Shown piece by piece: positions 33,762 through 42,509 of a stretch of 64,000 nt of DNA (position 1 is its first letter; every line of letters starts with the position of its first letter). The stretch is from Enterococcus alishanensis. GTDB lineage: Bacteria; Bacillota; Bacilli; Lactobacillales; Enterococcaceae. Below the pieces are notes generated by a model. It was not told the DNA's origin and did no database searches. It saw only the letters and a list, made by a program, of their open reading frames with translations. A program made the position numbers and the translations under genes. Where the stretch lies: the NCBI RefSeq assembly GCF_019218635.1, contig NZ_JAHUZB010000003.1, positions 124,001-188,000 on the forward strand, written 5' to 3'.

Positions 33762-36539
33762 ATGAAGCGGATTGACAAAGTGTATCAAAAACTAAATGAA
33801 ATTTGGTATACGAGTGATGAGACTCGTTTAATCCAAGAAAAAGGTTCTTCAGCTTCTGAGTTGGCAGAATTGTTAGCGTTGTCTCGAGCAAATGTTAGTT
33901 CAGAGTTGAACAAGTTAGTCCGGGATGAAATGGTTGTTAAAATCAAAGGATATCCTGTGCGTTATATTTCAGTGGAAGCTTTAGAAGAAATTTTACATAT
34001 TCAATGGCCAGCTAGTCGTAATGAAATCGAAAACGTTGATGAATTTATTGTCGACAATCAATTTAAATTCAATCATAAAAAAAATCGTAATCCCTTTGAT
34101 TTATTGATTGGTCACAAGGCTAGTTTGAAAAAGGCTGTCTCTCAAGCCAAAGCTGCAGTTCATTATCCACCGAATGGCTTGCATATGTTGCTTTTGGGAC
34201 CAACAGGATCTGGAAAAACTTTTTTTGCCAATAAAATTTATCAATATGGGATTTACGAGCAGTTGTTTGATGTTGAAGCACCCTTCATTAGTTTTAACTG
34301 TGCTGATTATTATAACAATCCTCAACTTTTGATGTCGCAACTGTTTGGTTATGTTAGAGGGGCTTTTACTGGTGCGGATGAAGACCATCCCGGCTTAGTA
34401 GAACAAGCCAATCATGGCGTATTGTTATTAGATGAAGTCCATCGCTTAACGCCAGAAGGTCAAGAAATGTTGTTTTATTTTATTGATAACGGGCATTTCA
34501 ATCGAATGGGGGAAAATGGTTTTCAACGGGAAGCCGAAGTTTTAATCGTGTGTGCCACTACCGAAGATCCTAACTCAAATTTGTTAGGTACTTTTCAACG
34601 ACGAATTCCTATGACCATTGAGATTCCTGCTTTAATTCACCGTTCAATCGAAGAGAGGGTAGATTTAATCAAGTTCTTGTTTGAAAATGAGGCCAAACGA
34701 GTGAAGAAAACTTTCTATATCGACATTGATGTGATTAGTGCGCTGGTACAAGGGGTAAATTATGGCAATGTTGGACAATTGAAATCGCAAATTCAATTGG
34801 TTTGCGCCCAGGCATTTTTGAAACAGCTCCATCAAGGCAATGAAATCAAGATTACACTCCAAAGTTTGCCGGAAGAAGTCCGTAATCAGTGGCATTCCAG
34901 CAGTCAAAATATTAAAAAATCCGAGGAAATTTCTTCTTATGTTGATGTGACAACGGTGATTTATCCTAATAAGTTACAAGAAAGCCTCGAAGAAGAAAAC
35001 AGTGGTCTCAATATTTATGAGGTCATTGAAGATAAGGTCAATATTCTTGAAAAAGAAGGCATTTCTAAGAAGGATATCCATCAATATATTATGACCGACC
35101 TGCATCTATATGTACGGAACTTTGTTAATAAGAGCACAATTGACTATAATTTATTGAAATTTGTCGAGCCAAAGATTTCAGAATTGACTTTGCGTTTGAA
35201 AAATATTGCTGAGGCAGAGATGGGCGTTGTTTTTGACAACCGTTTCTTATATTACATTGGCATGCATTTAGATGCGTATTTTCACCGAGAAACGAAGGAT
35301 AAACTACTTTCTCCCTTTGATATCATTGAAATAAAAAAAGAAAATGCGAGTGAATACCAAGTTGCCTGTTTATTTAAAACCGAAATAGAAAACAGTTTAG
35401 AAATTAGTTTCCCCGAAATAGAAGTTATTTATTTAACAATGTTGTTAGTCTCAATTGAAACACTTGATGAAAAGAAGAAGGTGAGTGTTTTAGTAGTGGC
35501 TCATGGTAATTCTACGGCAACTTCGATGGTGCAAGTGGCCAAAGATTTATTAGGAGATGTTCCGATGGCCGCTTTAAACATGCCGTTGGAAGTTCAGCCA
35601 GAGGAATTATTTGCTAAATTAGTTGAAACTATCAAAGAAATGAATCAAGGTCGTGGCGTATTAATGTTGGTTGATATGGGCTCTTTGGCAACTTTTGAAG
35701 AAAAGTTAATTAAAACCACTAAAGTTCCAATTAAAACCATTCCCAACGTGACGACTAGTATGGTATTAGACGTGGCGCGGAAAACAAATTATATGGATCT
35801 AGATTTAAACGGTATTTATCACTCTGTTACGAAAGATTTTCTGTCAGCTATGCAATTACAAGGCTTAACTGGTGGACGGGATAAAGCCATTTTAGCAGTC
35901 TGTACCACTGGTCAAGGGACCGCCAAAAAATTAGAAGAAATGATTACTAAAGTGGTGGATAGTCAAACAGATGAAACAGTTCGAGTAGTAACTGTTTCAA
36001 GTTTAAAAATGAAGGAAGACATCCCTAATCTTTTGGAAAAATACCAAGTCATTGCTTCTGTAGGTACCAAAAATCCCAAGATTGACGTACCATATATTTC
36101 TTTAGAAAATCTAGTGGACGGCTCAGGAGAGCGGGCCTTACGACAACTTTTAGGCCAGTACGATAGCAGCAAAGAAGTCATCACCAAAGAAAATGTCATT
36201 ATTCGTGATTTGGTACAAGATACTTTGAATATGTATTTAGTCTACTTAAACCCTCATCATATCACTGATTTATTAATGGAATGGATCGACGATTTACAAA
36301 TCAAGTTAGGTAGAAGTTTTCCCAATTCTTTGTCATTAAAATTAGTCGTCCACACAGCCTTTGCCTTTGAGCGGGTGCTGAAACAAAGTTCACTGGATTA
36401 CGATGAGCCTTTGCGAGAAGAGTTAGTTGATTTACTGGCTTTAGTGGAGGAAACAATTGCCCCAGTTGAAGAGAAGCTGGACTTAAATATTTCGCAAGAT
36501 GAGAAAATGTTTATTGCAGAAGTTTTATTAGCAGACTAA
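33762..36539 (+). CDS. LevR/ManR-type sigma-54-dependent activator with PTS regulation domains
   Basis: A 925-residue activator. Order: winged helix-turn-helix (about 1-75), AAA+ domain with Walker A GPTGSGKT, the sigma-54 contact loop GAFTGA and Walker B LLLDEVHR, then a first PRD (His in IGMHLDAYFH), an EIIA-like domain (His in VVAHGNSTA), an EIIB-like domain (Cys in CTTGQGTA) and a C-terminal PRD (His in LVVHTAF). Phosphorylation by HPr and by the cognate EIIB tunes activity. ATG at 33762 follows AAAGGGGTGAAAA. It lies directly upstream of a mannose-family PTS with a sigma-54 promoter, its obvious target. Confidence 0.95.
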   Translation: MKRIDKVYQKLNEIWYTSDETRLIQEKGSSASELAELLALSRANVSSELNKLVRDEMVVKIKGYPVRYISVEALEEILHIQWPASRNEIENVDEFIVDNQFKFNHKKNRNPFDLLIGHKASLKKAVSQAKAAVHYPPNGLHMLLLGPTGSGKTFFANKIYQYGIYEQLFDVEAPFISFNCADYYNNPQLLMSQLFGYVRGAFTGADEDHPGLVEQANHGVLLLDEVHRLTPEGQEMLFYFIDNGHFNRMGENGFQREAEVLIVCATTEDPNSNLLGTFQRRIPMTIEIPALIHRSIEERVDLIKFLFENEAKRVKKTFYIDIDVISALVQGVNYGNVGQLKSQIQLVCAQAFLKQLHQGNEIKITLQSLPEEVRNQWHSSSQNIKKSEEISSYVDVTTVIYPNKLQESLEEENSGLNIYEVIEDKVNILEKEGISKKDIHQYIMTDLHLYVRNFVNKSTIDYNLLKFVEPKISELTLRLKNIAEAEMGVVFDNRFLYYIGMHLDAYFHRETKDKLLSPFDIIEIKKENASEYQVACLFKTEIENSLEISFPEIEVIYLTMLLVSIETLDEKKKVSVLVVAHGNSTATSMVQVAKDLLGDVPMAALNMPLEVQPEELFAKLVETIKEMNQGRGVLMLVDMGSLATFEEKLIKTTKVPIKTIPNVTTSMVLDVARKTNYMDLDLNGIYHSVTKDFLSAMQLQGLTGGRDKAILAVCTTGQGTAKKLEEMITKVVDSQTDETVRVVTVSSLKMKEDIPNLLEKYQVIASVGTKNPKIDVPYISLENLVDGSGERALRQLLGQYDSSKEVITKENVIIRDLVQDTLNMYLVYLNPHHITDLLMEWIDDLQIKLGRSFPNSLSLKLVVHTAFAFERVLKQSSLDYDEPLREELVDLLALVEETIAPVEEKLDLNISQDEKMFIAEVLLAD

Positions 36540-36567
36540 AGTGTTTTAAAAATTAAAAAAAGCTGGA

Positions 36568-36602
36568 GAAGTGTTTTGTTTTATTAAAACACTTCTTTTT
36601 TT
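36568..36602 (+). terminator. Terminator of the LevR-type gene
   Basis: GAAGTGTTTT (36568-36577) with AAAACACTTC (36586-36595) and seven T. The same palindrome lies about 45 bases upstream of the sigma-54 promoter and could double as an activator site. Confidence 0.82.
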
Positions 36603-36639
36603 ATTGATAAAAACTGTCATTTTAAAGGGAAACACTTTT

Positions 36640-36656
36640 TTGGCACGTTGCTTGCT
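36640..36656 (+). promoter_or_regulatory. Sigma-54 (RpoN) -24/-12 promoter
   Basis: TTGGCACGTTGCTTGCT matches the consensus TGGCAC-N5-TTGC with the invariant GG and GC ten bases apart. It lies 31 bases before the EIIA start and directly behind the activator gene. This is the only clear sigma-54 promoter in the window. Confidence 0.92.
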
Positions 36657-36686
36657 TTATTGAAAGTGAAGGAAAGGAGCGAAAGT

Positions 36687-37118
36687 ATGGTGAAAATAGT
36701 CATTAGTGGACATGGGCAACTTTCAACTGGCATACTCAGTGCTTTTGAAATGATTTTTGGAGCAGATCCAGCGGTCATTGCTATTCCCTTTTTAAAAGGA
36801 GAAGGCTTACCACAAGTACAGGAGAAATTTCAGGCGGAGATTGATGCATTAGCTGAAGGAGAAGAAGTTTTATTTTTAGTTGATGTGTTTGGGGGAACAC
36901 CTTACAATGCTGCAGCGCAGGTTATTTACCCATTGAAAAACGCCGATATTTTAACCGGTGTAAACTTGCCGTTAGTTTTAGAAGCCGCTAGTCGCAAGGA
37001 CGGCGAGAATCTAGCCGAGATAATACCAGCATTAAAAAACGTTGGCTACGAGAGTTTTAAAGTTTTTACTGAAGAAATTAAAAAGACCCAAACAGATTCT
37101 GAGGAGGATTTACTATGA
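36687..37118 (+). CDS. PTS mannose-family EIIA
   Basis: A 143-residue EIIA of the mannose/fructose/sorbose class. The phospho-His is in ISGHGQLS near the N-terminus, and LFLVDVFGGTPYNAA is the second conserved block. It takes phosphate from HPr and passes it to EIIB. ATG at 36687 follows AAAGGAGCGAAAGT. It is a separate protein; in the main enterococcal mannose system EIIA is normally fused to an EIIB, so this is a second, related system. The stop overlaps the EIIB start by four bases. Confidence 0.93.
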   Translation: MVKIVISGHGQLSTGILSAFEMIFGADPAVIAIPFLKGEGLPQVQEKFQAEIDALAEGEEVLFLVDVFGGTPYNAAAQVIYPLKNADILTGVNLPLVLEAASRKDGENLAEIIPALKNVGYESFKVFTEEIKKTQTDSEEDLL

Positions 37119-37594
37119 AAATAGAATTAGCAAGAATTGATGATCGGTTTATCCACGGACAAGTTTTAACTAAATGGGTTAAATTACGACCGGTTGATCG
37201 GATTATTATTGTATCAGATGCAGTAGCCAATGATGAAATGAGAAAAACGTTAATTTTATCTGTTGCGCCAGCAAATGTGAAGGCCAGTGCGGTAACTGTT
37301 GATAAAATGGTGCGGGCTTACAACTCACCACGCTATGAGAATGATTCTGTCATGCTGTTATTTGAAGGACCAGAAGATATCGTGGAATTAGTGGAAAAAG
37401 GTGTCCCATTAAAAGAAATTAATGTTGGTGGGATGCGTTTTGAAAAAGACCGCAAGCAAATTACTAAAGCTGTTAGCGTGTCACTAAAAAATATCGAAGC
37501 TTTTGATACATTACACGATCTAGGTGTGAAATTAGAATTACGTCAACTACCTGGAGATTCTAGTACTGATTTTTATAACGAATTACACAAATAA
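37115..37594 (+). CDS. PTS mannose-family EIIB
   Basis: A 159-residue EIIB with the phospho-His in RIDDRFIHGQV (His15) and the typical RIIIVSDAVANDE segment. It receives phosphate from EIIA and gives it to the sugar bound by EIIC/EIID. It overlaps EIIA by four bases (ATGA), so translation is coupled. EIIB phosphorylation state also feeds back on the LevR-type activator, as established for this regulator class. Confidence 0.94.
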   Translation: MKIELARIDDRFIHGQVLTKWVKLRPVDRIIIVSDAVANDEMRKTLILSVAPANVKASAVTVDKMVRAYNSPRYENDSVMLLFEGPEDIVELVEKGVPLKEINVGGMRFEKDRKQITKAVSVSLKNIEAFDTLHDLGVKLELRQLPGDSSTDFYNELHK

Positions 37595-37615
37595 AGGATA
37601 AAGGAGTTTGAAAAG

Positions 37616-38431
37616 ATGAACGCAATACAGATTGTATTACTTTTAGTGGTTGCTGGTATTACGGGTATGGGGAGTGTGCTAGACGAAGCGCAAACACACC
37701 GTCCATTAGTTGCTTGTACTTTGGTAGGATTAGTTTTAGGTGATGTTGGAACGGGCATACTCTTAGGTGGAACTTTAGAAATGATGGCCTTAGGATGGAT
37801 GAATGTTGGTCTGGCGATGGCACCTGATACAGCAATTGCTTCAGTAATTTCAACTATTTTAGTAATTGTTTCTAATCAAGGAATCGGCGAAGGCATTGCG
37901 ATTGCAGTACCTTTAGCTGCAGCCGGTCAAGCATTAACAATCTTTGTTCGTACTATTACCGTTTTCTTTGTTCATAAGGCAGACGATTATGCAGCTAATG
38001 GTAATTTTAAAGGGATTGAACGCATGCACTTACTCGGTCTTTCATTACAAGCGCTTCGTGTCATGATCCCAACATTTATCATTACAATGATTAGTGCAAA
38101 TGCAGTTAGTAGTTTCTTAAATAGTATTCCAGAGGTAATCACAGGTGGATTGCAAATTGGTGGTGGCATTATCGTAGTTGTTGGTTACGCCATGGTTATT
38201 AATATGATGGATGTTCCTTATTTGAAACCTTTCTTTTATATGGGCTTCCTATTCGCCGCCTTCACTAATTTCAACTTAGTAGGTTTTGGTGGGCTCGGTC
38301 TTTGTTTAGCACTTCTTTTTATTCAATTAAAATATAATGTTGTCGGCGGAGGCAAAGCAGCTGTTGCAACACCAAATAATCAAAGTGTCAATGATTACGA
38401 TGACGACCTAGACGACGACTTGGATGCTTAA
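37616..38431 (+). CDS. PTS mannose-family EIIC
   Basis: A 271-residue membrane protein with about seven to nine helices. Family landmarks are GITGMGSVLDEAQTHRP near the start, GGTLEMMALGWMNVG and APDTAIASVIS. Together with EIID it forms the sugar channel; such EIIC/EIID pairs are also the receptors of pediocin-like bacteriocins. The C-terminus ends in a run of Asp residues (DYDDDLDDDLDA), which is unusual. Ribosome site AAGGAGTTTGAAAAG. Confidence 0.93.
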   Translation: MNAIQIVLLLVVAGITGMGSVLDEAQTHRPLVACTLVGLVLGDVGTGILLGGTLEMMALGWMNVGLAMAPDTAIASVISTILVIVSNQGIGEGIAIAVPLAAAGQALTIFVRTITVFFVHKADDYAANGNFKGIERMHLLGLSLQALRVMIPTFIITMISANAVSSFLNSIPEVITGGLQIGGGIIVVVGYAMVINMMDVPYLKPFFYMGFLFAAFTNFNLVGFGGLGLCLALLFIQLKYNVVGGGKAAVATPNNQSVNDYDDDLDDDLDA

Positions 38432-38444
38432 GGAGGATAAAACT

Positions 38445-39272
38445 GTGGAAAATCAAAATAAATTAACAAAAAAAGATTTAAATAGTATGTTTTTAAGATC
38501 AAATCTATTGCTTGGTTCATTTAACTTTGAACGGGTACAAAATATGGGCTTCTGTTTTGTTATGATCCCAGCAATTAAACGTTTATATGCACCAGGAAAA
38601 GAAAGAAATGAAGCTTTGCAGCGTCACTTAGAATGGTTTAATACGCACCCCTGGTTAACAGCACCAATTTTTGGGGTTGTCGGTGCGATGGAGGAAGAAA
38701 AAGCTAACCACGGGAATTTGCCAGGTAATTCAATTTCCGCAATGAAAATTGGTTTGATGGGACCTTTGGCAGGTGTCGGTGATCCGATTTTCTGGGGAAC
38801 AGCGCGTCCGGTATTAGCAGCTTTAGGTGCATCGTTAGCAGCAGCTGGTAGTATCGCGGGACCAATTCTATTTTTTGTAGCTATTAATGCGATTCGTCTA
38901 GCAACTAAATATTTTGGCTTAACTTTGGGATATGAAAAAGGAAATGAAATTATTAAAGAGATGGCTGGTGGCCGGATTCAAAAATTAACTGAAGGTGCGT
39001 CAGTCGTTGGATTATTCGTTATGGGGGCTTTAGTTAACAAATGGACCACGATAAATATTCCTATCATTGCGACTCGGATTACTAATGACAGTGGTAAAGT
39101 AGTTACACAAACAGTTCAAGATGTGCTAGATAGCATTATGCCTGGAATGTTGGCCTTATTACTGACCTTATTTGTTTCTTGGCTGTTGAAGAAAAATGTT
39201 AGTCCATTATTAATTATTTTAGTAATCTTCATTGTTGGTATTGCTGGTAAAGCTTTTGGCTTCTTGGGTTAA
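38445..39272 (+). CDS. PTS mannose-family EIID
   Basis: A 275-residue membrane component. N-terminal LTKKDLNSMFLRSNLLLGSFNFERVQNMGF and GPLAGVGDPIFWGTARP are diagnostic of EIID. The start is GTG at 38445 behind AGGAGGATAAAACT; the frame is open further upstream but would overlap EIIC without a ribosome site. A short loop insert (ITNDSGKVVTQTVQDV) lies before the last helices. A terminator closes the operon. Confidence 0.93.
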   Translation: MENQNKLTKKDLNSMFLRSNLLLGSFNFERVQNMGFCFVMIPAIKRLYAPGKERNEALQRHLEWFNTHPWLTAPIFGVVGAMEEEKANHGNLPGNSISAMKIGLMGPLAGVGDPIFWGTARPVLAALGASLAAAGSIAGPILFFVAINAIRLATKYFGLTLGYEKGNEIIKEMAGGRIQKLTEGASVVGLFVMGALVNKWTTINIPIIATRITNDSGKVVTQTVQDVLDSIMPGMLALLLTLFVSWLLKKNVSPLLIILVIFIVGIAGKAFGFLG

Positions 39273-39281
39273 AATAAGTAT

Positions 39282-39312
39282 GGATTGCGGAGAAAATGCG
39301 CAATCCTTTTTT
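39282..39312 (+). terminator. Rho-independent terminator of the mannose-family PTS operon
   Basis: GGATTGCG / CGCAATCC hairpin followed by six T. Confidence 0.88.
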
Positions 39313-39467
39313 CTATTCTACTGGATATTTATTTATTCATTAAAAGCTTTTTTGATTTTATAGAAAGTAAAAATACCAATTGATAAAGCTTAACTGTCTG
39401 TCATCAATATTTATTTTTTAATTATCTAGCCTTCATCAATCTTTTACTTTCTTTTAATAAAAAATCT

Positions 39468-39476
39468 TGTTAAGAT
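39468..39476 (+). promoter_or_regulatory. Extended -10 promoter element of lysA-dapF
   Basis: TGTTAAGAT is an extended -10 box about 30 bases before the lysA ATG. The -35 region is poor. No riboswitch-sized leader precedes lysA. Confidence 0.4.
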
Positions 39477-39503
39477 GAAGCAAATAAATATTCGGAGGTT
39501 GCG

Positions 39504-40802
39504 ATGGATTTTGAAACGAAAAATGGTCATTTGATGTGGGATGGCTGTGACACAGTTGCGTTGGCGCAAGAGTTTGGTACGCCGTTATATGTAATGTCGC
39601 AAACAAAAATTGAAAATAAATTAAATGAATTACAGACAAATTTTGTCGATAAATATGAAAAAGTAAGAGTGGCTTATGCCAGCAAAGCTTTTTCAACTTT
39701 GGCGATGCTAAAAATTATTGAAAAACAAGGCTTCTCATTGGAGGTTCTTTCTGATGGAGAATTGTATACTGCTATTAAAGCCGATTTCCCCCCAGAATTG
39801 ATTGAGATGAATGGCAATAATAAAAGTCTGGCTGAAATTGAAATGGCGATTGATTATGGTGTCGGTCGAATTATTGTGGACAGCTTACAGGAAGTAGCGA
39901 TTATTCGCTCAATTGCGGCAAAGAAAAATAAAGTCATTAATATTTTATTTAGAATCACGCCAGAAGTTTCCGTAGCTACTCATTCGTTTATTTCGACAGG
40001 ACAAAAGGATTCAAAATTTGGTATTCCGATTGATCCAGCGATCTTATTCCCACAAGTGGAGCAAGCGATTCAAGCACCAGAAGTGAATTTCTTAGGCTTT
40101 CATTTTCATGTTGGCAGCCAATTGTTTGAAAATAATGCTCACTTAGCAGCTGTGACAATTGCTTTAGACTTAGTGCGGTTGGTGAAAGAAAAATTTGATT
40201 ATATCATTGAAGAATTAAACTTTGGTGGTGGCTTTGGTGTTACTTATATGGATAGTGATCAGCCGCAACCCTTTAATTACTTTACCGATCCTATGATGGA
40301 AAGATTATTGGACTTTTGCCAAAAAGAGCATTATCCGCAACCGGCAGTTGTGATTGAGCCTGGTAGAAGTATTGTCGCTGAAGCTGGGATTACCCTTCAT
40401 ACGATTGGGGCAATTAAAGAATTGCCTGGTATTCGTAAGTACGCGTCAATTGATGGCGGAATGACTGATAATATTCGTCCAGGACTTTATCAAGCGGAAT
40501 ACACAGGAGTTTTAGCAAATAAAGCAGATGAACCAGCTATCGAGACGGTAACAATTTCTGGTAAAGCTTGTGAGAGTACCGACATTTTAATTAAAGATAT
40601 TGAATTGCCAAAAATTGAAGCTGGGGATATTTTTGCGACTTTTTCGACTGGTGCATATGGCTATTCAATGGCTAGTAATTACAATAAATTAGCGATTCCA
40701 GCGGTGGTTTTAGTAAAAAATGGCAAAGCAGATTTAATTGTGCGTCGACAAAATTTTGATCAAATGTTGGCAAATGAAATCATTCCAGCATCATTAAAGT
40801 GA
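39504..40802 (+). CDS. lysA: Diaminopimelate decarboxylase
   Basis: A 432-residue fold-III PLP enzyme that decarboxylates meso-diaminopimelate to L-lysine. The PLP lysine is in YASKAF (near residue 58), with HFHVGSQL, GGGFGVTY, EPGRSIVAEAG and the second-site motif KACESTD, and GAYGYSMASNYN near the end. ATG follows CGGAGGTTGCG. It is in one operon with dapF, separate from dapA-dapB-dapD 18 kb away. Lysine is the usual peptidoglycan diamine of enterococci, so this enzyme also feeds wall synthesis. Confidence 0.96.
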   Translation: MDFETKNGHLMWDGCDTVALAQEFGTPLYVMSQTKIENKLNELQTNFVDKYEKVRVAYASKAFSTLAMLKIIEKQGFSLEVLSDGELYTAIKADFPPELIEMNGNNKSLAEIEMAIDYGVGRIIVDSLQEVAIIRSIAAKKNKVINILFRITPEVSVATHSFISTGQKDSKFGIPIDPAILFPQVEQAIQAPEVNFLGFHFHVGSQLFENNAHLAAVTIALDLVRLVKEKFDYIIEELNFGGGFGVTYMDSDQPQPFNYFTDPMMERLLDFCQKEHYPQPAVVIEPGRSIVAEAGITLHTIGAIKELPGIRKYASIDGGMTDNIRPGLYQAEYTGVLANKADEPAIETVTISGKACESTDILIKDIELPKIEAGDIFATFSTGAYGYSMASNYNKLAIPAVVLVKNGKADLIVRRQNFDQMLANEIIPASLK

Positions 40803-40812
40803 GGGAAAAAAC

Positions 40813-41643
40813 ATGAAATTGGCTTTTAGTAAAATGCAGGGAGCGGGAAATGATTTTATTCTCGTTGATAATATGGCGCTGACTTTTAATACTGAACAAT
40901 TAATGAAATTAGCAAGACGAATTTGTACGCGCCGTTTATCCATCGGTGCCGATACGATGATTGTCTTAGAACCAGCAAAAAAAGGCGGCGATTTTTTTGC
41001 TCGTTATTTTAATGCGGATGGTTCAGAAGCTGAAATGTGTGGGAACGGCGCTCGTTGTGTTGCTCGTTACGCGATTGAACATCAGTTAGCTGGTGAAAAA
41101 ATGGTGATGGAAACCATCGCAGGTGATGTGCCGGCAGAAAAAATTAATCAAAGAATTTTCCGTGTTCAATTAAATTCACCTAGTGTCTTCACAAAAGATT
41201 TAGCACTAGAAATTGATGGAGATGCTGTTTTAGTCGATTATGTCGAGTTAGGCAATCCTGGAATTCCTCATTTAGTCGTGCGCCAACCAGATTTAGCAAT
41301 GATGGAAACTGAAAATTTAATGGATATAGCCAAAAAATTACGTCATCATCCACAACTGGAAAAAGGCGCTAACGTGAATTTTTACGATGTTTTACCAGAT
41401 CAATCGTTAGTTGAAAGAACCTATGAACGAGGTGTCGAAGATTTTACTTTAGCTTGCGGCACGGGTACTGGTTCGACAGCTTATGCCGTTGTTCAGCGTG
41501 ATTTAGTTAACGAAAACCTAGTAAAAGTTGAAGTTTTAGGTGGAGAATTACAGGTGGAAGTACAAGATGACCAATTATTTTTAATTGGTGATACGAATTT
41601 AGTCGCTGAAGGATTCGTGTTGGATGATGATTTAGAACTTTAA
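40813..41643 (+). CDS. dapF: Diaminopimelate epimerase
   Basis: A 276-residue PLP-independent epimerase converting LL- to meso-diaminopimelate. Both catalytic cysteines are present: NADGSEAEMCGNGARC and FTLACGTGTGS. QGAGNDFILVDN at the N-terminus is the family start. It begins 10 bases after lysA behind GTGAGGGAAAAAAC. With DapA, DapB, DapD and the M20 enzyme the window has the pathway except aspartate kinase, aspartate-semialdehyde dehydrogenase and the aminotransferase. Confidence 0.95.
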   Translation: MKLAFSKMQGAGNDFILVDNMALTFNTEQLMKLARRICTRRLSIGADTMIVLEPAKKGGDFFARYFNADGSEAEMCGNGARCVARYAIEHQLAGEKMVMETIAGDVPAEKINQRIFRVQLNSPSVFTKDLALEIDGDAVLVDYVELGNPGIPHLVVRQPDLAMMETENLMDIAKKLRHHPQLEKGANVNFYDVLPDQSLVERTYERGVEDFTLACGTGTGSTAYAVVQRDLVNENLVKVEVLGGELQVEVQDDQLFLIGDTNLVAEGFVLDDDLEL

Positions 41644-41657
41644 TAAGTTGAATATCT

Positions 41658-41695
41658 AGTGCACAGGAAAGATAATTTTTCTGTGCACTTTTTTA
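41658..41695 (+). terminator. Rho-independent terminator of lysA-dapF
   Basis: AGTGCACAG (41658-41666) with CTGTGCACT (41681-41689) and six T. Confidence 0.9.
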
Positions 41696-41824
41696 TACAA
41701 TAAGAACATAAATGGTCAAAAACCTATATTCTGGCTATCTACTGATATATTGACTGAAACTCTCTTATAGCGTACTCTTTAATTAAGTGAAAAAAGTACT
41801 AAATATCAATTTTTTGGAGGAATT

Positions 41825-42277
41825 ATGATGAAAAATGCGACAATTGTTTATGCAAGCTTAACAGGCAATACTGAAGAAATTGCGGAATTTTTAGTTGACG
41901 AGTTTAAAAGCCATGATGTTGAAGTTGAATTAATCGAGGCTGATGATGCAGATGAAGATAGTTTTGCGGATGCGGATATTTGTGTAGTGGCAACATTTAC
42001 TTATACAGATGGCGATGTTCCAGATGACTTAGAAGATTTCTTTGAAGAACTACCTGATCAAGATTTAGCTGGAAAAGTATTTGGTGTTGTGGGTTCTGGC
42101 GATGATGACATGCACCATGCAACATTTTGTAACGCAGCTATTGAATTTGATAAGACTTTCGAAAAAACTGGGGCAGTCCGCGGAAGTGAATTAGTTAAAA
42201 TTGATAACGCTTACGATGATGACGATGTTCCGGCATTAAAAGCATTTGTTAAAAATGTAGTGGAATTTGAAGCGTAA
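41825..42277 (+). CDS. Short-chain flavodoxin
   Basis: A 150-residue FMN protein. The phosphate loop is SLTGNTEE (residues 12-19), and the isoalloxazine loops are TFTYTDGDVPDD and GSGDDDMHH. It is very acidic, as usual for flavodoxins, which are single-electron carriers replacing ferredoxin. ATG at 41825 or 41828 follows TTGGAGGAATT. It is monocistronic, with a hairpin at 42398-42428 downstream. Confidence 0.93.
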   Translation: MMKNATIVYASLTGNTEEIAEFLVDEFKSHDVEVELIEADDADEDSFADADICVVATFTYTDGDVPDDLEDFFEELPDQDLAGKVFGVVGSGDDDMHHATFCNAAIEFDKTFEKTGAVRGSELVKIDNAYDDDDVPALKAFVKNVVEFEA

Positions 42278-42397
42278 AATCCAGACGAGCGTTTAAAACG
42301 GGTGTGTTAGAAAAAAACTCTTAAAGTTCTGATATCAACTAATAAAAATTGATTTACAGACATTAGTTTGAAGTTCACCTCAATGCATAACCATTTT

Positions 42398-42428
42398 AAC
42401 AATCCTATTTTTAGGATTGTTTTTTTAT
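42398..42428 (+). terminator. Rho-independent terminator
   Basis: AACAATCCTA / TAGGATTGTT hairpin with a tiny loop and a following T-run. Confidence 0.85.
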
Positions 42429-42509
42429 TTGCTTTTTTTCAATAAAAGCCTATACTTCCATCAAAAAACCCGTTATACTTCTTAGCAATATAAAAAAGTA
42501 GGTGTGGAA

